A stretch of 64,000 bases of DNA, from assembly GCA_006503535.1 (NCBI GenBank), contig QYRS01000013.1, positions 1,116,001 through 1,180,000 on the forward strand, in the 5' to 3' direction. How positions within the stretch are numbered: the stretch's first letter is position 1; every line of letters begins with the position of its first letter. The DNA comes from Arthrinium phaeospermum. Lineage: Eukaryota > Ascomycota > Sordariomycetes > Amphisphaeriales > Apiosporaceae. The notes beneath the pieces were generated by a model. The model had not been told where the DNA came from. It saw nothing but the letters and a program-made list of their open reading frames with translations, and searched no databases. The position numbers and the translations under genes are program-made. Positions 23,509 to 34,267 of this stretch are shown one piece after another.

Positions 23509-24444
23509 CTACTTGCTCCGGAAGGCGCTCTTCTGCGCAAGCCACTGCTCCATCGTCATCAGGTCGGGGTGCTCCTTGCGCAGCTCCGGGATGTCCGCCC
23601 GGTAGCCGTCGGTGGCGAACCAGCCAATCATGAGGCGGAGCTCCGAGACCATGTAGGTGAGGAGGCTGCCCATGAACCAGAAGGTGACGGGGGTGGCGTG
23701 GCCGGTGGCGTTGAGGAAGGAGCTGTCCATCTGCTCAAAGGTGAGCTCGTCGCCGGCCAGCCCGACGGCGCGGTGCTTCCACTGGGCCGGGTCGCTGAAG
23801 GCCTTGGCCGCGAAGACGCCAATGTCGTGCACCGCCACCCACTGGTTGGCCTTGTCCGTCTTGAGGTGGTTGCGCAGGGCCGCCATGAAGACCTTGGTCG
23901 GGAACTCGGGCTTCAGGTTGTCCATGAAGGCCACCGGCCGCAGGATCGTCCAGCCCATCTTCTCGCCCTGCTTGCCCGGCGAGCTGACGTCGCGCAGGTA
24001 CCGCTCGATCCGGTACTTGCTCTGGAAGTGCAGGATCGGCGTCGGGTTCTCCCACGACGCTTCGTCGCCCCCACGCTCCACGCTGCTGTAGACGAGCTGC
24101 TTGACCCCGTTCCGGATGGCCTCGTCCACGACCGCCTTGCCCTGGGCCACCTCGCTCTCGAGCGTGGCGCCCTGGTCCAGCGAGACCTGCACCAGGTAGA
24201 CTCCCCAGATGGGCTCCGAGTGCACTCGCTTCGCCTCCAGGAAGAGCGCGGGAACATTGTCGAGGTTGCCCTGGACAAGCTTAATGGAGCTGGACTTGTC
24301 CGCCAGCTTCTTGGCACCCGCACTCTTGGTGTCACGCGTGACTGCGAGAATGGTGAAATTGGACTGCTTGAGGGCCAGAAGGGCATCGACTACGGCACCG
24401 CCCTGTCGCCCCGTGGCGCCAGTGACTAGAATGGGTTGAGACAT
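23509..24444 (-). CDS. NmrA-like NAD(P)-binding oxidoreductase
   Basis: A single exon of 311 aa. I chose the ATG at 24444 because MSQPILVTGATGRQGGAVVDAL places the Rossmann GxxGxxG loop at residues 8-14, as in NmrA-like and isoflavone-reductase-like proteins. The frame is open further upstream but without homology. Other supporting segments: VQGNLDNVPALF (the D-x-x-D/N region after strand 3), GVYLVQVSLD, NGVKQLVYSSVERGG, SKYRIERYLR (the conserved Lys of the atypical SDR group), WTILRPVAFMDNL and WVAVHDIGVFAAKAF. This group includes redox-sensing regulators that bind NAD(P) and true reductases; the sequence does not decide between them. It is divergent from the NTF2-like gene and next to other oxidative-metabolism genes. 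Confidence 0.87.
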   Translation of the reverse strand: MSQPILVTGATGRQGGAVVDALLALKQSNFTILAVTRDTKSAGAKKLADKSSSIKLVQGNLDNVPALFLEAKRVHSEPIWGVYLVQVSLDQGATLESEVAQGKAVVDEAIRNGVKQLVYSSVERGGDEASWENPTPILHFQSKYRIERYLRDVSSPGKQGEKMGWTILRPVAFMDNLKPEFPTKVFMAALRNHLKTDKANQWVAVHDIGVFAAKAFSDPAQWKHRAVGLAGDELTFEQMDSSFLNATGHATPVTFWFMGSLLTYMVSELRLMIGWFATDGYRADIPELRKEHPDLMTMEQWLAQKSAFRSK

Positions 24445-25121
24445 GACGAGGTGCGGCTGATGGTAGTGACCGGAGAACAGAGGAATTGGGGAATTGCACA
24501 AGAGAACGCGACCACCCACGCGGCCCCCTTGGCGAGAGCTACTTGGCAGGATATTAAGAAGAACCCCGTACACCCTGGCCCGTCCTCCGCGAGCGTGTGA
24601 TGACGATGCTGCTGCTGCTGCTGCTCATCGGACTGGACTTGGAGAAGGTCCCTGGCTGCACGCACTTGGATTAATCAATAGAGTCTCAGGCCGGCTGAAC
24701 TCTAACCTGCGGAATGGGCTCAGTTGATCCAGAGCGACGATCCCGCCGCTTTGGTCACACGGCCCGGACCTCTAGTCTCCCTTTCCTTTTTGCGCAAGCT
24801 TACCGCATTAGGGTTATACGGGCGGATCACGACATCCAAGACGTACGACGTCCGACAAGCCAGGCTGTGATATATGAAGCTCGGCCCTCCTCAGATCCTC
24901 ATCCTGCCCGAAGGCGAAGGGCAAAGGCCATCATCATGCCAGGCTAGTCACTACTAAGGGAAAGGAAGAAGGAAATCCTGAAGCGGCGACAGCAACAGTA
25001 ACAGCGCAAAAGCACTAGCCATTCCTTCCTTCCACTTGAGTCGTTCCCTCTTCCTACTCGTACCATCCCTCAAACTATAACGCCGCCCAAGCCATCCTAC
25101 AGTTACTTATTTGTCCTCACC
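24445..25121. promoter_or_regulatory. Divergent upstream region, NmrA-like and NTF2-like genes
   Basis: 677 bases between start codons, with a CTG/CAG tract at about 24607-24625 and a C/T-rich stretch just before the plus-strand ATG. Coregulation of the two genes is possible but not shown. Confidence 0.5.
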
Positions 25122-25742
25122 ATGGAGAACCCCACCTCATCCTTCACGCCGCCGTCGCAGCGCATCAAGACGGTCCACGACCTGCTGGACGGCTACCGCA
25201 GCCTGTCGGTGTCGACGCTGCTGGCGCCGCTGGCCGAGGACTTCCGGCACCGGGCGCTGCCGGCGAGCCTGGAGATGCCGGAGCGGGACCGGGCGGCGTT
25301 CGCGCAGCACGCGGCGGGCGTCTTCGGCCTGTTCGACGCCTTCGAGATGGTGCCGCAGTCGGTGCACGAGGACGCCGCCACCAACGTCGTCGTCGTGCAC
25401 GCCCTCATGAAGGGCGTCATGAAGATGAAGCAGCTCGACTGGCGCAACGAGTGCATCCTGCTCATCCGCCTGTCCGACGACGGCGCCCGCGTCCGCGAGA
25501 TCGCCGAGTTCGTCGACAGCGCAAAGGCCGTCGAGATGCGCCGCAAGCACGCCCCGGGCGTCTTCGGCAAGGCGGGGGTGCCTTGGCCGGCGTGCGCCTC
25601 TCCACGCTGGTCGCGGGCTTCAGCCAGATCGTCGTCGTCTGCGCCACCTACCACGCCGTCAGCTTGGGCTTTTCGTGGTGGTTTAACTCGGGGTCGACTT
25701 CCAGCTCGGCCGCCCCATCGTCTTCAAGGAAATAGATATTAG
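25122..25742 (+). CDS. NTF2/SnoaL-like protein with a probable frameshift near the C-terminus
   Basis: The ATG at 25122 sits in CACCATGG context. Residues 1-150 form one domain: IKTVHDLLDGYRSLSVSTLL, LAEDFRHRALP, a run of Phe/Val/Met-rich strands (FGLFDAFEMVPQSVHED, NVVVVHALMKGVMKM, NECILLIRLSD) and IAEFVDSAKAVEMR. This cone-like alternation fits the NTF2-like fold used by SnoaL-type enzymes and stress proteins. After KAG at 25574-25578 (five G) the annotated frame becomes Pro/Arg/Ser-rich and looks out of frame. The +1 frame instead gives a hydrophobic stretch (LVAGFSQIVVVCATYHAV) and a stop at 25733-25735. With one more G the product would be 204 aa with a C-terminal membrane-like helix. 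Function is unknown; neighbours suggest secondary metabolism. Confidence 0.72.
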   Translation: MENPTSSFTPPSQRIKTVHDLLDGYRSLSVSTLLAPLAEDFRHRALPASLEMPERDRAAFAQHAAGVFGLFDAFEMVPQSVHEDAATNVVVVHALMKGVMKMKQLDWRNECILLIRLSDDGARVREIAEFVDSAKAVEMRRKHAPGVFGKAGVPWPACASPRWSRASARSSSSAPPTTPSAWAFRGGLTRGRLPARPPHRLQGNRY

Positions 25743-26125
25743 TGCCGTTACCGTCTTATTTCAATTCTTAATTAATATATTACTTACATTTACTCTTAAG
25801 CATATTAGGTTATACATAAAGCGCAACTATGTTAATAAAACTAGACTCGAACGTATAGCAATTAACAACTACCTGACTTTGTAATTGTACTTGACAATTT
25901 CACTGAAAACTAGGTGGAACTAGAGACCTTCTAATGAATAACCTCAATCTAATAATATTACAGTATAGTACATTGTACAATTCCCCTTCCACCCCACAAG
26001 CCATATTCTGTCCCAAGTGTTTCCAATCTCTCCCCTGGACCAGTTTCCTGGTCACTCAGAATATAGGGACCCCTTCCCAGCCCGACCTTGCCATCATCGC
26101 GTTCTTAGGCCCCAGCACTCAGCAT
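25743..26125. other. Intergenic between convergent genes, AT-rich
   Basis: About 25745-25960 is clearly AT-richer than its surroundings (ATTAATATAT-like), but is too short to classify. It carries the 3' ends of both flanking genes. Confidence 0.55.
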
Positions 26126-26852
26126 CTAAATGCCGACCGTCTTGAGCGTCTGCCACAGCGCCAAGCTGCCCGCGACGACGGGGGTGACGAGGCGGACGGT
26201 GTTGTAGCTGATCCAGTTGCGGGCGTAGCTCTCGGCGAGCCGGGCCTCGGCCTTGGCGTGCGTCTTGGTCTTGTCGTCGGTGGCCGAGAGGGCGTCGATC
26301 TTCTCGTTGATGGGCTGCATGTTGACGGCCGAGTGGACGACGGTGACGAGGTGGCAGGCGGCCGCCACGGCGTACCAGCGCCAGTCGCCCAGGCGCGTGG
26401 TGCCCGGCAGCGCCGCCCGCGCCGCCCACGCCGTGTAGCCGTACCCGAAGATGCCCAGTGTGCTGATGGGCCGGAAGAAGACGTTGCCCACGGCCCAGAA
26501 GACGGGCCACTGGCGCCCCAGCAGCCGCGCGCGCTCCGCGTGGCCCGGCGCCGACGGCTTGGGGAAGTCGACCAGGAGGGCCGGCACCCCCATGAAGGAC
26601 TGCGTGATGGCGTTGCCTGGGTGGGGAGGCAAGTCCCCCGATTGGTTAGCAAAATTTCCAAAAAGAATACTGCTGCCGAAGCTTTCTACACCACTACACT
26701 TTCTTCAATGCTGCATGGCACTTTGATAAGGAAATGATGTCAACTGCTTCTTTCCATCTTTCTCTCCCCGCCCCCTCGAACTCACCGAACAAGATGTACG
26801 AGAACGCTATCGTCGTGCCGACGACGGCTTCAGGGGATACAATGGCTGTCAT
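26126..26852 (-). CDS. DUF1772 (anthrone oxygenase-type) membrane protein
   Basis: Two exons, 26852-26786 and 26616-26126, around a 169-base intron (GTGAGT donor, GCTAAC branch, CCCAG acceptor); 185 aa. The protein has about four hydrophobic segments: residues 5-22, about 60-85, about 100-115, and near the C-terminus (LVTPVVAGSLALWQTL). The signature VHSAVNMQPINEKI followed by a basic linker and RNWISYNTVRLVTP is the end of the DUF1772 family. This family includes anthrone oxygenases of anthraquinone and xanthone pathways and many uncharacterised fungal members. The start MTAIVSPEAVVGTTIAFSYILF matches the expected first helix. Its nearness to a P450 and an FAD monooxygenase fits oxidative tailoring, but the substrate cannot be read from the sequence. 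Confidence 0.82.
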
Positions 26853-27910
26853 GATGTCGAAAGAAAGCCTATGCGTGACGTGATGCGAGTAACCGAAAGT
26901 AAGCAAGGAGTGGTGATGCTTCACAGGCGTGACGGAAGGGTGGGAGGAAACAATGCAGCAACAAGCAGAAGACTGCAGTCAGTACACTTGAAAGCCTTTT
27001 TTTTGCTTTTCTTTTTTTTCCCTGTTCTTTCGGCTCGAGACTCGTTCGCTCTCTTCTTACCCCGGGTTCCGAGCTCCACGAACCTGCAGAGCAAAAGAAA
27101 AGCATATATATGTCGGCGGTAAGGCCCGCCGTTCCAACCCCCTACCACCCAAAAGATGATCGATCATTGGCCGGGTGGCTAAGGCCCCGCGCTGTGTGAC
27201 CGGCAAGACTCAGCGCGTCCCAAAGGGAAAGAGAGGCGAGACATCACGCAGCGAGCAGAATCTCCGATTAAGCGGGAGCGTCGCACGAGATCATTCCACT
27301 CTGGTGTCTCTGGGCGCCTGCGGGGATTGGCAGAGCGGCCGGTGGAGCGCCCCCCTTACGGAGCGCCGATGGGGGGCCATGCAGATCTCTCTGAGACATT
27401 CAGAGTCATCGTTATCTGCACGCGAACTCTATTCTGGCCTTCCAGGTCTCAGTACCACGCCGTGTTCCGTGTACCTTGCAGCTCCAGCGCCATCCAATCT
27501 CTTCTTAACCATGTCAATAAAATTGCGCATTTCGTTATTTAGAGTCAAGAGAAGAGCAAGAGCATCGCTTCAGCAGTAGCAGACATTGACATGTACGATA
27601 TAGATGGTGATAACGATCGAATTTGATGTGTATCTACTGTAAATAAAGGGGGAGGGTATGCTTCTAGGTCTTCTTCATATGGTGTGTACCGAGCGATAAC
27701 CAAAGTGTACTGTGCTGAAACAAAAGATCGTATGAAATTTCCTCGCCATCCAATCCTCCGCCCAGCTCCCTGACGCCGCCGGTTTTTCCGTACATAATGA
27801 TAATAACAACAACGATTGAGTGTGAGGACTTAGGGATTACATTTAGGGTGGGGTGTGGGTATACAATGACTTCCGCTAGTGTCGAAAAAGGGGGATGAGG
27901 ACGACTGAAA
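26853..27910. other. Intergenic, no gene seen
   Basis: Upstream region of the DUF1772 gene and 3' flank of the P450 gene. It contains T/C-rich tracts near 26998-27030. No tRNA could be folded from the GGCCGGGTGGCTAAGGC-like stretch near 27170. Confidence 0.55.
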
Positions 27911-29828
27911 TTAACAGCCCGTCGGGATCTCCATCGTTCTGATCCAGTGCGAAACCTTGCCGGCGCCTCTCTCATCAGACACCCTGATCACGGGGATCAC
28001 CTTCGCATCCGTGGCGGGCGCCGCAAGCTTGGTGGTGTCCAAGTGCACCTGAGGGGGGGCTTGGGCCGCCGTCCGCGAGGCGAAGTCGGCTCGCAGCCGC
28101 AGCTCATGAGCCTCCGACTCCTGCCACTGGCGGAGAGCCTGTTGCTTGCGCTCCTCGCTGCGGGGCTCGAAGGCCATCTGGAAGGGATCGGGCTTGATGA
28201 TGAGGAGCGAGTTGGACTTGTCCAGCGGCACTGGCAGCTCCTGGCCGGTGAGCGGGTCGACCTTGGGCTTAAGGTTGAAACACCACATGAGCGCTCCGCA
28301 AGCAATGACCAGTTCATCTTGAGTCAAAGTCATGCCAAGGCACTGACGCAGCCCCCATCCGAACGAGCTCAGTCCCTTGATGGTGGGAAACTGCGTCAGA
28401 GGCTCTTGGTAGGTGGGCCAGCCCGGCTGCAGCCAGCGTTCTGGCCGGAAGTTGTCTGGATCGGGGTACTTGGCAGGGTTGCGCAGGAACGCCCTGAGAC
28501 CTGTTGTTAGAGTGGAAGCAAAATGGGCGGTAGTCATGGGAGTCTCACCAGTCGAGGGGCAATATACGCGTGCCCTTGGGAATGAAGTACCCCATGTACA
28601 TGTCGTCGGCTTCGGTCTCGTGAGCAACGCCTATCGTGATGTGAGCATAATCTTCCAGCGGGGCTTTGGCCTGACCTCTCCTACCTGTAGGGACATTTGG
28701 CTTCCAGCGCATAGTCTCCTTGATACAAGCTCGAAGAATCGGTAGCCTGGGCGTGTCGTCGAGAACGGGGGGTCGTGCTCCGCACACCTCGTCGATCTCC
28801 TGCTGTATGGCCGCTTGCCACTTGGGGTGGTGGACCATGGCGACCAGGAAGTAAGACAGAGGACCAGCCACCGTAAAGATTCCCACGAGAGCTATCATGC
28901 CAATCGCCGTGGCAGCTTCGCGATCCCCCGAGAGCCTCGCCGACTTTTCGGATTGCTCCAGGTACTGCCGTGTCCAGCAGGCTCGCTGTTGGCCCCTTGC
29001 CATGTTGTTGCGAACAGTGTTCAGGCGTTCCAGCCACCAGTCCAGTTGCTCGTCGTGACGCTTGATTTCCGCCTTCTTCCAGGGGTTGATAAAGAGCGGA
29101 AGGTGCCATAGTGGTGTTAGGACGTTGGTGATCGGACCAGCCGGAGACATCTGTGTCAATAGGCCCCATGCACTGGGCGTGCAGTATTCACTGAGGCTCG
29201 GGTCATCCCAGGTGAGCTTGCACATCACCTTGGCGGCCATGTCTTCGAGGGAGAAGCCGAAGCCGTCCGGGTTCTCAATGAGCCTGGCCATCCAGCGCTT
29301 CGCTTCATGAACCATGACGCCGTGGTACTGAGCTTGGCTGGCTTCGGTGAGGTAAGAGTGGGTGAGCTTGCGCTGGCGTGCCCAGAATTCTACAGTTGAT
29401 TGGTGTCAGTTATGCCTGAGCCTCGGCTGGAAGGGGTTGCCGTTGGCAGACTGACCATTCTTTCCCATCAGCGGCAGATACTCCCTCTTGGAGTCGAAGA
29501 GGGACTTGACCGAAGGCCTATCGGAGTTGTACTTGGCTCGCTTGACCAGCAGCTCCTCTGCAATCTTCTCCTCCGAGACGATGAGGAACTTGGCGCCAAG
29601 CATTTCCGTCATGTAGAAGCCGCGGTCCTTGGCATACATGTCGGACCATTCCTTGAACTTGAGCCACATGAACTGGATAGGCAGATCGTGGATGCGGCCG
29701 ATGAAGGGCATCTGCCGGGGCCCAATGGGTAGTCTGGCATCGTTGAGTTCCAGGTAAGACTTGACCGTCTTGTAGATGGCAAAGCCCACGAGGGCTGCGC
29801 CGAGCGCTAGAATGGTGAGCAGCTGCAT
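27911..29828 (-). CDS. Cytochrome P450 monooxygenase
   Basis: Four exons: 29828-29456, 29389-28685, 28630-28549, 28493-27911 (580 aa; introns 66, 54 and 55 bases). The N-terminus MQLLTILALGAALVGFAIY is the ER anchor, followed by the Pro/Gly hinge LPIGPRQMPFIGRIHDLP. The K-helix ExxR is KETMR (E349, R352), the PERF-type motif is NFRPERW (about 401-407), and the haem loop is FGWGLRQCLG with the Cys ligand at 438. The I-helix region reads GIFTVAGPLSYFL, without the usual Ala-Gly-x-x-Thr core. The layout resembles the OrdA (O-methylsterigmatocystin oxidoreductase)-like group, but this is only a resemblance. The C-terminus runs 142 residues past the haem Cys, roughly twice the usual. The 54-base intron has no stop and is a multiple of three, so retention would keep the frame. 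Confidence 0.92.
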
Positions 29829-29847
29829 CGTCGTCCAGGAAACAGGG

Positions 29848-29870
29848 TTGCTTGCTTGCTTGCTTGCTTG
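29848..29870. repeat. GCTT microsatellite in the P450 5' leader
   Basis: Five tandem TTGC/GCTT units about 20 bases upstream of the P450 ATG. Confidence 0.9.
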
Positions 29871-30398
29871 GTGTTGGAGTGGTGAGGACGAGCGCGTAGA
29901 GAAACCACGAGACTGACTGGTGATGCCAGGCGGGCGTAATGGTGTTATAGGGGTGGTCAGTTAAGGTTGACAGGTCCTCTGGATGGACAGGTGCAATCGT
30001 TGGGCGGCTACTCGGAATCCTGTATGACAGCTAGACTCGAAAGCTACATGGTAGTTGCAGGCCTTTGCAGCAGCAGTGGCAAGTCGGACTGTCAGATCGA
30101 GGGCCGTTCTATCCAGATTGAGGGCTCCCAGGGCTCCCAGGGCTCCTAGATGCGTGCAGGAGGCGAGACAGAGTTTACGTGATCCTGGGTGAGGTTCTTA
30201 TTGCTAGGCAGCGGAGGCGACATGACAGTTCTCCTCAAACCTGGGATATAGTATGATGTGGTTCGAAGACGAGATTCACTTTGGTTTAGGATTTGGTTTG
30301 GGGGGAGTGTTGAAAGGAGGGAGGAGCATGAAACGCCAGGCAAGAAAGAGCAGCCCGGGCCAGGCCACTGGTTGGGACACTTGACAGTTGGAAATTCC

Positions 30399-30428
30399 GT
30401 CTCTCTTTCTCTCTCTCTCTCTCTCTCT
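30399..30428. repeat. CT dinucleotide microsatellite
   Basis: CT run with one TTT interruption, in the divergent region between two monooxygenase genes. Confidence 0.9.
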
Positions 30429-32162
30429 GGGCACGTCCAATGGGGGACCAGCTATCAAGATCAGGCTCTCGCGTCGGCATCTGCTCCGCACCCTCGATCC
30501 CTCGATTGACGGCTGATGTGAGCCATGAGGCGGAATGGCCTGCCGTACATCCGTGCGACAGATCCCAGGTCGGCGAGGGTGTTGGCCGTGGGCGTGGGCA
30601 GTCTGTTGAGACTGACGGCGGGATTCTAGCACGCCAACCTTGTCTCGGTCTTGGTTTCGGAGGCGGTCACACTGATACAGAAGCTTAGCCTGGGCTCTCG
30701 TTCACAAGTTGCACTCAGAAGCGGGTGACACCCTTGCTGAACGCATGCAGGTTTGATAGCACCGAAGAACAGGCATCTCAGGATCATGACGTTGGAGAAC
30801 GGGGGAGCCATCAGCACATCCCGTCCCACGGTATGTAGTAGTATCTGAGTTCTCTTTTTCCATCCCCCCACCTGGTCATCGTTTTCTGCCAAGACATAGA
30901 CATGGCTTGCTTATCACCATTCGTGGGAGACGTGATGACGCCGGTATATCCAAGATGGAAGGAGCCCGAAAACGTATTCTCATGGGGATTGAGGATCGGG
31001 AATTGGGAATTGGGAATCGGGGATTGCTCCAACGACGCTGTTGCTCGCTTCAAGTTGTGTCCTTTTTCGCGAATGTGGTCAGCCTGACGTACCTCGATAA
31101 TCTGAGTTGCCTGCTGAGGTACCTTTCTGCATGATGTATATAAGGTATGTATATGTACCGCTGTGGCATTCATTATACGGTAGGTACATATCATACATAA
31201 TCATATCATCCATTGATCAATCTCACCCCCATCGCCAGGGAGTGGGACGGCGGCATGAGATCCGCCAATAGATCAGGCAGGGACCTCCCAGTGTGCCTGT
31301 AATCGATGTTTGCTTTTGTGGCCCCTGGTTCTTTTCTTTACCTAGGTGAGTGAGATGTAGGTAGCCAGCCAGCTGCACCTACCTGCGCCTGCACAAACTA
31401 CTGACTACTGCATTGATCAATGATTCCATCCAATTGATGTATCAATGTACATTCATGCTTCGCTAGAAGCTTCCTGTGGTTCCACCGGCGGGACGGCACT
31501 CGGGGGATTTGACGTCTTCTGAGACATCGGAGTCGGTCCAGTCTCGCCTCAGCCAATCACGATGGGGTAATTCAGACTTTCGTAGACTTTTCGTAAAGAA
31601 AAAGAGTGCCCATAATGAACGGCCCGTCCCCAAAGGCTTATTATTCTCCTGGGATGCTGCTCCTGCCCATGGGGGGGAGGCGTTTGCAGCGATCGGCCTG
31701 GACTTTCTCGTCTGGGATTTTGGACCCCCCCCCCCTTAGACTCCTTCCGCATCGACTCCCAAGTCTCAGGTTTCCGAGGAAAACAGCGCTGAGTGGCCGC
31801 CCCTCTTCCCCCCCTACTCATCCATCCATCCTTCCCTCCACCCCACTAACTTCAGCTGGTGAGCACAAGTAATGAGTAATGCTGGACCTGCAACCTCAGA
31901 AAGTCCGTGGCCCACCCACGCAAACCAGACTACCGGGCTATGGGCACATCATCGACTGATGGCCGTGGGCCTGCGAAGGGGGAAGGCCGTCCTCATAGCC
32001 TTGCTATATACAATGGCTCCGGGTGGACAGAGAGCATTGCGGCTCGGGATAATTAATTGATACCCCCTCAACCCATGTCCATTCCATAGCTTGCAACTCA
32101 ACTCCATCTCCCAGCCATCCTCCATAAAACCGAAAATACGTATCCAGTGATTTTGCCACACC

Positions 32163-33874
32163 ATGGGTTCTATCGGAGTCAACGAGTCGAGGCCTGTAGG
32201 GTCATACCCTCCTTCCGGCATAGACGTCCTCATCGTAGGCACTGGCCTTGCCGGCCTCACAGCCTCCATCGAGTGTGTACGGAAAGGCCACAACGTGCGA
32301 GTTCTCGAGCGCAATGCCACAATCAACACCGCAGGCAAGTCGTGCCAGCCAGCCAATTGACCGGCAGGGCGTCTGTATAGCATACTGACGGCTTTTCCCA
32401 GGTGACATGTACTTCATGGGCCTCAGCGCCACCAAGTTCTTCAAGCACTGGCCCGAGATGTCGGCCGAGTTTGACGAGATCTCCCTGCATAACGCGTGGA
32501 TTGAGACCTTCAAGCACAGCGGCGAGCAGATGATCGCGCCGCTGCTGGTGTCGGACCGCCTGCGCGACGCCGGCCTCGACCCGGACACGCCGCCGGGCAC
32601 CTTTCAGATGCGGCCCCTCGTCTACAAGATGTTCGTCAACCAAGTCGAGCGCCTCGGCGTCGAGGTGCAATTCGGCAAGCGCGTCGTCGACTACTTCGAG
32701 GACGTCGAGAAGGGCCGGGCCGGCGTCGTCACGGACCAGGGGGAGCGCTACGAGGCGGACATCGTCATTGCTGCCGACGGTAAGAGAGCGAGCACACACT
32801 AAACGCCGCCCCCTAAACTCAAAGTCGAAACTTGAAACTGACCTTGATCTGGTTCCAAGGTGTCGGCTCCAAGAGTCAGAAGCTGGTCGGTGGCCAAGTC
32901 CGGGCCATGAGCTCCGGACGCGCCATGTGGCGTGCCGCCTTCCCCCGTGAGCACATCCTGAAGCACCCCGAAGTGCGTGAGTTCTTCAGGATGGCGGGGC
33001 CCAATGAAGACCAGCCCATCATCCGGACCTGGCTCGGGTATGTAACCCCTCCCCTTCCCCTACCATTTCCGACCGCTCGCGTATCGCCGGCTGACCACCT
33101 GATGACGACGCTACGCACAGCCCCGGCACCTACGCCATGACCCTCTCGCGCGCCGACACCATGATCTGGATCATGAACCATGACGTGACGGGGTCCGAGG
33201 AGGAGAACTGGAACCACACCGTCGAGGCCGACGAGGTCCTGACCAACATGGACAAGGGCGTGGGCCCCCAGCCCTGGGCGCCCATCTTCAAGGAGCTCAT
33301 CAAGCTGACGCCCAAGGAGACCATCATCAACTTCGAGCTCTTCTGGCGCAACCCCCAGCCGTCGTGGATGTCCCCCGGCGGCCGCGTCGTCGAGATCGGC
33401 GACGCCGCCCACTCCTTCCTGCCCGCCTCGGGCAACGGCGCCACCCAGGCCATCGAGGACGCCATCTCCATCGCCTCGTGCCTGCAGATGTGCGGCGGCC
33501 CGGCCAACGTCGCCGAGGCCGTGCGCGCCCACGTCCGCTTCCGCTTCGTCCGCAACTCGTGCGCCCAGAAGCTCGGCTTCTCCAACGCCGAGCTGCTCCA
33601 GGACACCGACTGGTCCAAGGTCAAGCTCGACCCCCGCAAGGCCCAGCCCAAGCTGCCCAGCTGGGTCTGGGGCCACGACCCCGAGATCTACGCCCACGAG
33701 CACTACGCTCAGTGCGTCGCCAGCATCCGCGCCGGCGTGCCTTTCGACAAGGACGACAGCTTCCCGCCCAACTACCCTCCGGGCTACAAGTACGAGCCCT
33801 GGAGCATCGAGGCCATCATGGACGACGTCCGCGCCGGGCGTCCCGTCCAGCTCGGCTCCGGCAACTGGGACTAA
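32163..33874 (+). CDS. FAD-dependent aromatic-type monooxygenase
   Basis: Four exons: 32163-32334, 32402-32779, 32860-33037, 33121-33874 (493 aa; introns 67, 80 and 83 bases). The class A flavoprotein hydroxylase landmarks are in order: the dinucleotide-binding loop DVLIVGTGLAGLTA (G26, G28, G31), the acidic end of strand 2 (VLERN), the DG motif IVIAADGVGSKS (D183-G184), and the ribityl-binding GD motif VEIGDAAHSFLPASGNGATQ (G336-D337). The family (PF01494, salicylate hydroxylase-like) hydroxylates or decarboxylates aromatic substrates with NAD(P)H and O2. The first intron has a GC donor (GCAAGT) with a normal CCCAG acceptor; it is needed to join INTAG to DMYFMGLS, as there is a stop in frame in the unspliced sequence. 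Third positions are very GC-rich in exons 2-4. Confidence 0.92.
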
Positions 33875-34267
33875 AGCCTCTTCTCTTGTCGTCTCGGTAC
33901 TCGGGTTATTGTTTATGGCAACGAGCAGCATTCATCGGGGTTGGTTGTGTAAAGATAGATAGGTAGATAAACCATTTGGAGTGTAGCAATATTTTTAATT
34001 AGTCTCCTGTTTCGATGCGGGTATCGTACTCCTCAGCCCCAACGCTTGCTGTTCGCTTGCTACATGTCAAGAAAATCGTGCTGCTAGAATAATATATAAC
34101 GTATAACAAAAATCAAATTGCGCAGGTCCTCTCTGTTCCGAACCCGGACTATATATCGCATCCACGCGGGGAAAATATGTACAAGTACAGAATCAGAATG
34201 CCTGGCCGTCAAGGCTCCCGTAGGAGCAAACACATTCATAGTATACACTCGGAGGTGGGGAAATCCA
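33875..34267. other. Intergenic between convergent genes
   Basis: 3' flanks of the FAD monooxygenase and the repeat-containing secreted protein. Short AT-rich patches near 33980 and 34090; no gene. Confidence 0.6.

Larger units (their letters stand above)
29829..32162. promoter_or_regulatory. 2.3 kb divergent region between P450 and FAD monooxygenase
   Basis: No supported gene. It contains GCTT repeats just upstream of the P450 start (about 29848-29870), a CT dinucleotide run (30399-30428), GGGAATT-type short repeats near 31000, and a CCAT repeat near 31820. As the shared upstream region of two oxidative enzymes it is the natural place for a pathway-specific control site; none is identified. 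Confidence 0.5.

Noticed and set aside
23365..24429. A 354-codon plus-strand frame
   Set aside because: It lies antisense to the NmrA-like gene; the GC-rich third positions of that gene keep the opposite strand open. Its product is Leu/Val/Arg/Gly-rich with no family signature.
25579..25634. An intron in the NTF2-like gene (GTGCCT...TTCAG) as an alternative to the frameshift
   Set aside because: The donor is poor, there is no branch site, and it would remove part of the hydrophobic tail.
27165..27235. GGCCGGGTGGCTAAGGC resembling a tRNA D arm
   Set aside because: No matching anticodon stem, T-loop or acceptor stem.
32876..33931. A 351-codon minus-strand frame
   Set aside because: Antisense shadow of the FAD monooxygenase, open for the same compositional reason, with no domain.
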